From positions 895,803 to 959,802 of the forward strand of contig OZ038326.1 in the NCBI GenBank assembly GCA_964035795.1: a stretch of DNA of 64,000 nt, written 5' to 3'. Below the pieces are notes generated by a model that saw nothing but the letters and a program-made list of their open reading frames with translations, searched no databases and had not been told where the DNA came from. Source of the stretch: Pterobdella sp. o SKG-2022 (lineage: Eukaryota; Annelida; Clitellata; Hirudinida; Piscicolidae). Below are positions 36,962-48,238 of the stretch, piece after piece; position 1 is the stretch's first letter, and every line of letters starts with the position of its first letter. Both the position numbers and the translations under genes were made by a program.

Positions 36962-39900
36962 TTATTGAGCCAATACTGGAGCAGCTCCAAACGAGCTAGG
37001 TATAGGAGTACTCTCAACAGATTTCTTAATAGCGGCTGTCCTTTCATTGCAGTAATCAATGACCTTTTGCAAGATCGACTTTTCAGAAGCTCTCAACTGC
37101 ACCACACACCGCCCAACACTGCTCAACCCTCCGCTCTCTTTCGTGTTTTTCAGTAACACTTCGTCCTCCTTAAACATTAACATCACCGATATCATTATTA
37201 GATTCACATCATCATCACCATCGTTGTTATCTCATCATTACCATAAAATTCATAATAATACACTGTAACGCTGATAATAAAAGTAAAGTTAATAACAACT
37301 CCGATCATAACCTTCTGTGAAGTGGCATAGAGCTTGAGGAGAAGTGAGCACCTGGTATGGAGGTAGGACCAGACCTTCAACTCCGAGGCATCGTCCTGCC
37401 ACTCATGCACCAATCTTAGCCACCCTCTCTTCTTCTCCACATCCGGTCCTCCCATCAACTCCATCAAACTTTCTGCACCATCATATCATCATGTAAGTTA
37501 AGCATTTTATCACAATGATATGGTGCTGATTGGAATTATACTCAATATCAATAAAAGAAATTAATTAATTGTTAAATGTTTAATATAATCTTCGTTAGTT
37601 ATCCTTCGTTGTACAATTGCCACAAAACATCCCAACACTAATGATATAAATGGCGGCAAAGGTACCCAGAGACATGGAAAAGAGACGTAGGAAGGCGATC
37701 ATATCTGACTCCACTGGTTGCTGCTCGAAGCATGAGAGGTAGAAGATTGCTGTGCTGTGTCGTTATTGATATTGAGTGGTTTGTGCTTAACATTGTCTTA
37801 AGGTGAACTAACGTGTTGATTTTGCATCTAGCCATCACCTCAGCTTTTACTGCGTACAAACTGTCATTCTTGCTTACGCCTGTGGTACCACAATACTATT
37901 CAATAACATCTAATGAAACAACATTAAAGTGTATAAAAAAGCTAAAATGATTTTATAGACCAACTTAGATTACCAAGAAAATTGAATAATATAACAATTA
38001 AATTTAAAACATTGATCGATATATATAGAGTATACAACCTAGTTTGATTGGAACACAGTTGTGTTTATTCTCACGTGGCACGAAGCCGTTGTTGATGAAA
38101 AACTCACTGTTGCTCCGTGGTCCATAGAAGATGGATATCTGCTTAGTCATGCATCGCTTTTGAAATCACACACAACTCATGCCCAAACACATTATATAAA
38201 AAAAATTATCTATTCATAAAATTTTTTTCAAAGTTTCCTCAAACATACATACGCACAGAATCACACAAACACAATCCTATAAACTCACGCACAACCAAAC
38301 ACACCTGCTGATCGACTTGTACGTCTGCCATGGCATAGCAACGACATGACTCTGTTTCCACGTCGTACTCCGTAGTTATCTACAACAACAAAACGCCAGT
38401 ATAAATGTTCCGGCGTTTATAACTCTTAATCGCTCATTTAGCGCTGCAAAAATTAAAATTTAAATACTCACATGTCCTTTTTGGTGATTGCAGAGGTCCC
38501 AGAAGGGAATCAGCGCCGCGTCCTCTTTGTTTTCTGCGCAGTTTTGATATGACCCTTATCATATGAATCATCAATTATTTGAAAATACTAACTTAACTAC
38601 TGCTACTTGTAACAATAATAGTTATAATAATACCATGAGTGCACTCAGAGTGTTGGCAACTTGCACTGGCACCTACACAATTCAAAATCTAACATGGATT
38701 ATCAGTATAATCAAATAATATAAAGAAATTTATATTGCTTTTGTACGTAAGAAAGTTGATGAGATGTCATTCATATATAGATGCTTCAGGACAATAATTT
38801 TTTATTGATGATAAAAATAGCACACAAAATGACCATCAGCAGAAGGAATCTTGTTTTGCCTTGTCATCACTGTTGACACTGCCCACCTGACATCATTGGT
38901 AGCAAATAGCATGATACTACTACTATTTCTACTAATATTTGAATGACTCTTGATACATACTGGTAGTAATATGGCTTTCAGAAATAATGGTAACACACCT
39001 GTAGTCTTGGTAGCAAAAGTTTCCAATGGGTACTTTGTTGGCTCCATTCAGACTCTGCAGTTTCATGTAGTATTATGTGATGTTGATATAGAAGTGCTAT
39101 TCTACAAAGGTTTCTTCAAAAAACTTTCTACTGAGTAAGATATCAAACCTGAAAAAGTTTAAAGAAATAGGCATATTGCCTGGCCACATTTCGGAACTGG
39201 CCAATCACATCAGCTGTTTTAATGAAATTATAATTAGAATCTGACAAGGTCTTGAAAATCCAAATAATAAACTTCTTTTATAATTATTAGAGTGAAGAAT
39301 ATACACACAAATTTCTGTGAAACTGACAACTAAAGGATCAACCAACACAAAGTGGGAGAGCCTTTGAGCATATACAGATCTTCTAGAGAGCCAAAGAGAG
39401 GAGTGTTGTAGTTGGCAGGTAGGATTTCTGTGTGGTGAGGGGTTTGAAGTGGTAGAGTAATGCCATGAATGTGCATGATAGAATAGTGTGGTGTGTTCAG
39501 AGAGGTAATAAAATGAATATTGAAGCAAGGTTGTGCATCTTTGAATTATATCTTTTAAATTGAAATATGGCAAGTGATATATTTTTGTGTGAGCATCATC
39601 ATAATTTTTAAATGGTGAGTGGTGTGAACTATGATGATGAAATGATTACTGAGGTATGGAGACCAGAAGGATTTTTCAATGTTGTTATACTCACATAACA
39701 AATGTAAACTCAAAACTATATTTGGCATTACTTTCAAAATACAATCTTCTTTCACTAGCCGATCTTTAAAAGTTAGGAAAAAAATTACTTGAAATTTTTA
39801 AAAAAATTTAAGAATGAAATGTTTGAATTACCTAAGACTGGATTGATTCCACTGTTTGAGAGTAACATCAATTTTTTTGGAATACTAATGATCAAATCTG

Positions 39901-40392
39901 ATTCCTTTAATAAAGGAAAAATAATTAATAAAAGAACTTGATGAAAGTCTAGTACAACAAACTTTAATTGGAGCTTTGGCTTTCAAACCTAGTCCTTCAT
40001 CTTCAAAAGAATCAATTTCAATGTTTGGGCATTCTACACCATTTTGATTAAGCCAACTTATAAATTCTTTTAGATGTTCTTGTCTATTTTCATGTTTTAA
40101 AGTCAAGTTTTCTTGTTTTTTCTGCAACTTTTCTAACATTCTATATAACTCTAAAAATTCTTCCCATTCATTTTTGAAAGGCACTTTACATCCTGCTCAT
40201 GCGAATAACGGCAAAATTTATAGTTTTAATCATTAAATTATAAATAAAACTTTTGTATAAATAATAAATATGTAAATTTTTTGAATTCACGTTACTTTCG
40301 AGAAGACTATTGCATATCTCCAATATTTCTCTTTTCAATCTATTACTCATTCCTGTTTCATTCTCACTACTTTTTCTATTCTTCTTACCCAT
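36962..40392 (-). CDS. SETD3: Actin-histidine N-methyltransferase SETD3
   Basis: SET-domain enzyme that methylates actin at His73 using SAM, in the cytosol. Exons (minus strand): 40392-40296, 40192-39956, 39897-39832, 39754-39650, 39427-39347, 39213-39149, 39054-38999, 38886-38834, 38533-38472, 38379-38305, 38138-38039, 37879-37813, 37754-37666, 37472-37312 and 37168-36962; 506 aa (human 594; the shortfall is the disordered tail). Landmarks: MGKKNRKS start, EDEGLGLKAKAPIK, NIVLSLHLLCEYN, RNVARQYAYFFKLFQ, RWAVSTVMTRQNKIP, ALIPFWDLCNHQKG, IFYGPRSNSEFFINNGF (SET core with the catalytic Tyr), LYAVKAEVMARCKI, then the Rubisco-LSMT substrate-binding domain (LKVWSYLHTRCSLLLKLY). All junctions are phase-matched. 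Confidence 0.94.
38634..38672 (-). other. Possible frame-neutral cassette exon in SETD3
   Basis: A 39-nt segment flanked by AG and GT on the minus strand, open in the phase required between SETD3 exons 8 and 9. Inclusion would insert 13 residues (GASASCQHSECTH) at the start of the SET-core loop without shifting the frame. Skipping it reproduces the expected family spacing, so the main model omits it. Confidence 0.2.
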
Positions 40393-40833
40393 ATTACAAT
40401 TCAAACTACCAAAATCGGCAACCTTAAAACTCAAGCCGAAATTCCTTTTGTAAACTGAAACTTAATTTCACTGAAATATATATATTTTAAAAAACATTAT
40501 TCACATAATTGAATATAAATTTAAAAATTATCTTCAGACAAATAAATATAAATTAGTATTCAAATCGTAAAAGTTCAGTCATAAAATTTTAATTCTTTTC
40601 ATGTATTGCATACATAAAATTTTGTAGTTCTATATTAAATTCCCCGAACGGTTCAATTTTATTTCAAAGAAATACTCATTGTAGTTCTTTAAATAAGAGA
40701 TTAAAAAAATAGTTACTTAACAACGTTAACACCATTGTCTAATGTACTTTTAAGCGTAATCGCACACCGGTGCTTTGATTGTGGCCTAATCAACGTGGCG
40801 AAACTGCTTGAAATTTTGATTGTAACTTTCAAA
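40393..40833. promoter_or_regulatory. Divergent intergenic region, SETD3 / PDIA5-like
   Basis: 441 bp between two divergent start codons, so both promoters are expected here. AT-rich, with no other gene and no clear core-promoter motif at a fixed position. Confidence 0.45.
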
Positions 40834-43800
40834 ATGCATTTCATTAAGTTCTCATATTTTATGGTATGCTTTTGAATACAGAAGTTCAATGATTCACTTT
40901 TAAATTATGCTTTTTGAACCAGGTACTTCTACTACATTGCTACGGAGCTTTTAAAGAAAAGCATGATTATATACAAAGATTCGAAGACCACAAAGATTTC
41001 AAAAAATTTATTAAAACTCACAATAATGTTTTGGCAGTCTTCACTAAAAATGGTTTGAAAATATTTAATTTTACTCTACCATTATCTAATTAATATCCTA
41101 TACAATTTTTCAACTATTAGAAAAAGATTTCAAAGAGGTAAAATTATTTAGTCAAGTTGCAGAATCAGTAAAAGGTATTGGCTCTGTAGTCCATGTTGAT
41201 TGTGGGTGAGTATGAAAAAGATAAATAGCAAAACAAATAAAACTTTAAATATACTTTACTAATATTTATATGTCAAATTATTCTCAAAATCGCTCAAGCT
41301 TCATTATAATACTTTATAAAACTTTGTAAGTCAACTCTTTGTGAAGTTTTTTCAGTTTTTTCAAAACTTCGGCTTAAAGCTTTTTTTAGTTTCTTTATTA
41401 ACTCTATAAAAACTTTTTTAGCTCATATATCCTTAAAAAAAACGTAAATTATTTTTCAAAAATCTTATTTTTAAACTATTAAAGCTTACTTATGTTTTAT
41501 CAAATTAATTTTTTCCAAGTAATGCAAAGAAATTATGCAAAAAAGTCAAAACATCACCATCGACTGTAGAGTACAAACATTTCAAGTTGGACTCTTATTT
41601 TAAAATTTATTTTTTGTTAGTTTTTCAATTATTATTAGTATTATTAATTATCATTAATTCACTGTTCATCATCATTATTGTTTTAAAAATGATGGTTTTT
41701 ATAGAGATGGAGAGTTCCATAAGGACTATGATCGCCAACTAACATTCAAGGTCTGATAAATTTATTTATTTCTACTCATTTTTCTATTATTTGTTGGTCA
41801 TATTAATACAATAAAAATGATGATTATAACACCATTGTCATGATAAGAATGGTTATCATTATAATGAAAAAGTCATTAACACTACAATGACAATAAACAA
41901 TTCAGTACAGTTTCAATGGTAATGCCTAAATAATCACTGCAATAATAACACTGATGATGATTATAAGTATGACATTAATGAGGACTCATGATGATGGCAG
42001 TCTCTGAGAAGGTTCATGGAGGCACCAGGAGGGGATGTGCCTTGGGATGAGGATCCTTATGCCCGGGACGTGCACCATGTTGAGAAGCTCAATGTAAGTA
42101 CCAATAAAATCAATAATAATATCCTTATCATTAGATCCATTCTCATGATAGCAAGGGATTGATGGATATTAAAAATAATAGGGATATCAAGAATAATGAT
42201 AATGATAGAATATAGAATAATAAAAAAATGATAATATTATGTGTAAGATGACAACAATAATATTTATTAATCTCCACACAAGCTGACCACCACTCCCACA
42301 GGACTTGAAGAAACTGCTATCAAAGAGCTCTAAGCCACTGCTTGTGATGTTTTATGCCCCGTGTGAGTTACATTCATTCATGTAGTATGGTACCTTTATA
42401 TGCGTGTCTTGTTAATTTATTCATTGTGTTGTGTATATCATCATCATCATCATCATCATCCATTAATCACCACCATAGTATGACATACCTCACTGGTCAC
42501 CAACAACCATATACATGGCATACCCACCACTGATCACCAAACCACAATAGTATGACGTACCCTATTGACTCCCACATCTGCAGGGTGTGGCTTCTGCAAA
42601 AGATTGAAGCCTGACTATGCTGCTGCTGCTACCAGTCTCAAGAAGGAAGCTGTCAGTTTATAATCATAATGAGAAAAATGCCAATAAAATTAAAATAAAT
42701 AATCAGATAATAACAATAATAATAATTTTAAAAATAACGAAAAAAAAAGATGAAATAATTATAAAACTAATAACAATTATACTACCAAGGTGTTGGTCGG
42801 CATGGATGTAGACACGTCTCAGGGCTCGTCTGCCAAGGGAGTCTTCAACATCACTGCATTCCCCACCATAATCTACTTCAAGTGTGATGGGGAGGAGGTG
42901 GAATAAAATGATGATGACCTTGGTTATGATGATGGGAGCAGTTATGATAGAATATCAAGCTAAAGCGTTAATATTTCATTACTTTCATCTCAGAGATGGA
43001 GAGAAGAAATTTGATTATGGAGGTGAGATGAACAAGGAAGGAATTATCCAGTGGATGAGAGAGTACGTGTTGTGTTGCGTGTGTGTGTGCGTGTGTGTGT
43101 GTGTGTGTGTGTTTAAATGTGTGTGTGTTTTTTTTTTGTTTATTTGTGTGTGTTTTTGCGTTTCGCAGTAAAAAAATCGAACCCCACTACAGCCCACAAC
43201 CACCAAAGCCTAAAGAACCGGAAAAGGAATGGTCAGACGTGCCTAGTGACGTCATCCACTTGACAGACGACAATTTCCAGGAAGTGATTCAACAAGGACA
43301 ACCCACCCTTGTCATGTTCTACGCCCCGTGTGCGTGGTGGTGATGATGACGTAATGTTAATGATAGTAGCAATAATAATAATAATAATAATAATAATGAA
43401 ATAATAATTTTAATAATGATGATCTAAATCATATTGTTATCACTAATAGTTATGTTATAAATACTACTAAAAATAATTATAATAATTTCTGAGATGATCC
43501 TGTGAACACCATAAGAATATTGAGCATAAGATAAAATTTTTCCTTAATAATATAAATATGCATAAAAGTGTTATAACAATCGATATAACACGTGTAACAC
43601 TTTTGATGAAATCAATAAGATACAGCGCCATGTGTTACAACAAAAAATACTGTTAAGTTTTAAATATAAGTGGTATATAGAAGCAAAAATAACACATAAA
43701 TACACGAATAACAATAAATAAAATTAATTGTATACTTGTGATGACAGCATTATTGAGTATGAACAGTTAATATCTGTCTATCTATCTCTGTATCTATCTA

Positions 43801-46552
43801 TCTGTCTATCTATCTATCTATCTTTATCTATCTGTTTATCTATCTACCTTTTCACCAGGGTGTGGCCATTGTAAGAATATGAAACCAGAATACCAAGATG
43901 CCGCCACTAAGATCAAGGAATTGGGGGTGAGTTATTCATAATAAGAATAATAATAAATTCAAAATATAAATTTTTCAAAACAATAAAAATAATAATAATA
44001 AAATTTTTTATTATTCTTGTTTTTATTGTTTTGATAACTTGCTCTAGCTGGGAGGTATCTTAGCTGCAGTGGATGCTACAAAGCACAAGAAAGTTGCAGA
44101 CAATTTCACCATTACGGGCTATCCAACAGGTATCATTATTATTAATGTATCAATATTTTAAAAAATAATATGGTCATTATCATTTTTATTATTAATATTA
44201 TTTCTATGAATTTATCTCATGATTCCATCCTCATACAACTAATTACTTAAATTCCACTCTACAGTTATATTCTTCAAGTGAGTTATTCGTTATTACCATC
44301 GTAAAATCAAATTTTTATTTAATTTTAACTCAACTTAACTTTTCCTTGTTGACCACAGGGATGGCAAAGAAATGTATAATATGAACGAAAGATCCAGTCA
44401 GAAGATTGTGGACTTCATCAAAAGGTAACTTCATACAACAGCTTTTAACATTAATGGCAGTTTGGAATCGTACTAGCGCCATCAATACACTCACCACCAC
44501 TATCACTATGGCTCCGCCAGCCCTAAAGAGCCAGAGAAGGTGGAGGAGGAGGCAGCTTGGGACAGCGTGGAGAGCCCAGTAAACTTCCTAGGAGGCGAGG
44601 AGTTCAAGGCTTTTGTGAAGAAGAAGAAGCACTCTCTTGTGATTTTTTATGCACCCTGTATGTGCCACTGTTGTGATAATAAAGATATTACTATTACTAT
44701 ATATAATAATGTAATAATATTGATAAAAGTAATAATAATAACAATAATAAAGAAAACAATACTAATAATAATAAAAATAATAATATTTATGATGGCAGGG
44801 TGTGGACACTGCAAGGCAGCGAAGCCAGAGTTCACAGAAGCAGCTAAGCATTTTAAGGAGGATAACAAGGTTCTATTCCACGCATCCTCCCTATTTAACA
44901 TTTTATTTTTATTATTATTGTTATTTTACCTAAAAAAATTATTAATATTATTTTCGATTCTACTGTTATTATTTCTATTACTCAATATTATTATTTTTTA
45001 ATTAAAAAAAAGCATGTATTTATATATTATCATCATCAACAGAGGGCCTTCATAGCTGTAGACTGCACGAAGCACAACAGCTTATGTTCATTATTTGAAG
45101 TGAAGGGCTACCCAACCATCATTTACCTCAACTACGGCAAGAACCCCAAACCCTACCTGGCCTCTCGAACCGTCTGTATCATAGTGTTTTGATATGTTTT
45201 ATAATCAAACACAGTTTAATGATATTTAATATAGGAATATGGGGTATTTAGAGAGGACGCGCTGTCGTATTGAGGATTCAATATTTAGCGCTCAATTTTT
45301 AAAAATATCATTTATTTAATTAACAGATAAAGCGCTTTGGAGCAATTATATTGGTATTTTTTCAAGATGTATGAATATTCATAAGAAAAGAATCATTAAT
45401 TACACATTAATATTAATATTATAAGTAATTAAAAACTATACTTATAAATAATTGTTCATCCAAATTCCAAGGCTAATGATTTCATCTCGTTCATGTCGAC
45501 TTCTGACACTTCCACAACCACCACTACCACATCTGCACCAGGCCTCAACTGGCAAGAGTTTCCTAACAGCCAGGTATGTCCGTTTGTCTTTGATGAATCC
45601 CTTATTTATTTGGTTTAAGTTTTATAGTATTTTATTATGTTATTGTTTTTCTTTTTTTTGTTATTATGATGATGAGGATTGTTATTATTTTTATTATTAC
45701 TGAGAATTTTTTAAAATAGTTATTTTTTTAATTATTTTTCACCAAGGTGATCCACCAGTTAACTAGTGACTCACTGGATGATTTTATAGCATTCAATTCT
45801 TATGTTCTTGTGTTCTTCTATGCCACAAGTCAGTTTTATTAGTTAAAAATTTTAGTAAACTCAAATTTTTATCTTTCTCTATCTATCTACTTATCTATCT
45901 TTCTATCTATCTACCCACCCTCTTCTAACAGACTGTGCCCATTGTCATGCCATGAGGAAGGACTTCATCGAAGCAGCCACTCAGCTCCAACATGACAAGG
46001 TTCCAATCAGTCTTTATTTGGTTCACTAGACACACGTGCCATATATTATATATTATAATATATTATGCATTGCAATTGATTATTTTATATAATTTATGGA
46101 ATAAAACGCTACAATACAATTCAATAGAGCACTATAAAATATGATTTAATGCTACAAAACCCCATTTAAGATAACACAGCCCATAATGACTGTCCACCCA
46201 GGTGGAGGTGAAGTTCACAGCAGTAGATGCGATGCAGAGTGACCAGGTAAGGGACAAGTACAACATCAGGGTCCTCCCCACCAGTTTGTATCCTATTGTG
46301 GAGCGCTTTGTTGTTTTCAATATTTGTTAAAACTAATGCCAATAATTATTATTTTATTTATTTTTTTTTGTGAATTAATTAATTTTTTTTTTTGCAGTTA
46401 AAGCTTTCAGGTATGTATTGAAAAATATTGATATGATAGATACCAAGATTTTATAAACAATACTAGAATAAACACACACGCACCTTCCTTCCTTCCTTCC
46501 TTCTTTCTTTCTTTCTTTCCTTTCTTCCTTCCTTTCTTTCTTTCTTTTCTTG

Positions 46553-46635
<83 letters not shown>

Positions 46636-47549
46636 TCAAGAGCAGCTGCTGGAGTTTGCCGACATGCCCAGGACCAAAGAAAACCTCATAAGATACGTCA
46701 ACAAGTGCGTTAGAACTTCATTGATATTAACAGTACATGCATCTAGTTATTATAGATAAAGCCATTAAATTGTCATATAATGAAGTTAAATTGTTGTGAC
46801 GGGATTTCAGTACTGCTGTTTGATTCAAATCAAGTCTCCGTTACTAGTTATACTTTTAATAATACTACTGATGGTAAAGTAAATAAATTCCAGAAAAATA
46901 TAATATTATGATTCATCAGTATTATTATTGTGAAACGCAACAACTACCCAAACAACCCTACAGCCCAACAATAGTTTTGAGGCCTTCATCATTGTACAGA
47001 CCGAAAGCAGGTCTACAAGACATCACATCAACTGACCAATTAGAAACTATTTCTTCCCAAAATAAGGCTCTTCTTGTTCTTTTCCATGACCCATTCACAC
47101 CAGCCTACGTTGAGTATCGCCCGACTTTTTGGGGCAGTGCTTCTGAGGCGACCAACCTTGGTGCCAAATTTGGCCTTGTCAATTGTGCACAACAGCAAGG
47201 TGAAGTTGTTTATAGATCTTTTGAGTTATTTTTCCCAAGAAATCCATTTCAATTCACACTTGGTCAAAATTATTTTTGTTTCAATTTTCTGTCACAAAAA
47301 TCCAATATAACTTTATTCACCTTACAAACACACTATATATATTCATATAATATGTCTTCTTTATATTTTCATAAAGTATCCACCATTCATCAACCCACAG
47401 ATATATGCAGAAGAGAAAAGATAAGTGGGTCAGTGGTTTTGAAACTGTACCAAGGAGGGCTGCTCTATTCCGACGTGCCTGCCCTTCCTACACCCAGCCA
47501 ACTCAGCGACCACCTCAAATCGATCCTTGCTGTGAAAACTGAACTGTAG
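40834..47549 (+). CDS. PDIA5: PDIA5-like protein disulfide isomerase with four CxxC domains
   Basis: Endoplasmic-reticulum oxidoreductase. 26 exons: 40834-40863, 40923-41052, 41121-41205, 41520-41585, 41705-41750, 42001-42093, 42302-42362, 42584-42651, 42790-42881, 42994-43062, 43169-43329, 43859-43926, 44048-44129, 44265-44277, 44359-44424, 44521-44657, 44799-44869, 45043-45171, 45472-45573, 45747-45828, 45932-45999, 46202-46283, 46398-46410, 46633-46704, 46964-47199 and 47401-47549; 756 aa (human PDIA5 519). Order: signal peptide MHFIKFSYFMVLLLHCYGAF; PDIA5-type non-catalytic domain (NAKKLCKKVK, DGEFHKDYDR); a1 FYAPWCGFCKRLKPDY; a2 FYAPWCGHCKNMKPEY; a3 FYAPWCGHCKAAKPEF; a4 FYATNCAHCHAMRKDF; a final thioredoxin-like domain without CxxC; C-terminal KTEL retention signal. 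The fourth redox domain and the C-terminal domain are additions to the vertebrate layout. Confidence 0.93.
43079..43164. repeat. (TG)n microsatellite
   Basis: Interrupted TG/TTTG repeats filling the PDIA5-like intron between exons ending at 43062 and starting at 43169. Confidence 0.9.
43770..43852. repeat. (TATC)n microsatellite
   Basis: Imperfect TATC repeat ending just before the acceptor of the PDIA5-like exon at 43859. A shorter copy of the same repeat lies at about 45870-45915, just before the exon at 45932. Confidence 0.9.
46480..46631. repeat. (CTTT/CCTT)n plus (CA)n microsatellite at a splice acceptor
   Basis: A polypyrimidine CTTT/CCTT tract (46480-46552) followed by about 76 bp of (CA)n that runs directly into the AG acceptor of the PDIA5-like exon at 46633. 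Confidence 0.97.
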
Positions 47550-48238
47550 TTTTGTTCTGATATGATGTTGTTTCTCAGTTCACTCATGATGATCATAAAA
47601 ATGTTTTTGTTTGTAAAGCGCTAATTTATTTTCAAATTTTTTGAATTATATTCTGAAATGCTTCTAAGTTGTGATATTATTATAATTAAACTGACCAATA
47701 ATGTACCTTTATTTTATCACATAATACGTTCAACTTATATAGCGCAATTCAATAAAAATGATATATTTAATTTATATATTTATAATTTTTCATTTTTTTG
47801 AAAAAATTTGCATTTATTTTATTGCTTATTAACTAAAATTTCGTGTTATTAATATTTATTTTTGAATCTTTTTCAGCAACCAATCTGATAATTATTGTAT
47901 TATATAAACTGTGTATTACTCCTATAATTTTGTATTATATAATTGTGTTTTTCTGAATCATGCTAACTTTTCAGCTTTTAAGCATCTTTACGCTTTCCCT
48001 CAAACCATTTCATAATTCTGTTCTTAGTTTCAATAAACGGTATTTTGGATTTTATTTTGGTTAATTTTAATACAGAGATCCTCAATAAAAGATGTAGAAA
48101 TGGTTTTGAGTTAGTTTCTTAGGGAATTGAAATGAAATAACCAAAGGAAATTTATCCTAAATACGAATTAAATAGTTGGCTATATCAAATTATGATTAGT
48201 AACAAAAACTCTAAAAGTTAAAATGTTCACAAATCGAA
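47550..48238. other. Convergent intergenic region (PDIA5-like / unrecognised gene)
   Basis: About 0.7 kb between stop codons. It contains the PDIA5-like 3' UTR, with CAATAAAAAT near 47750, and short GTAAAGCGCT and ATATAGCGC motifs (47616 and 47739) that resemble pieces of CR1/L2-type 3' ends. No coding exon seen. Confidence 0.5.

Noticed and set aside
46908..46963. Upstream ATG in the frame of the last PDIA5-like exons, suggesting a separate gene start
   Set aside because: The acceptor at 46963/46964 joins in the exact phase left by the exon ending at 46704, so the frame belongs to the PDIA5-like gene.
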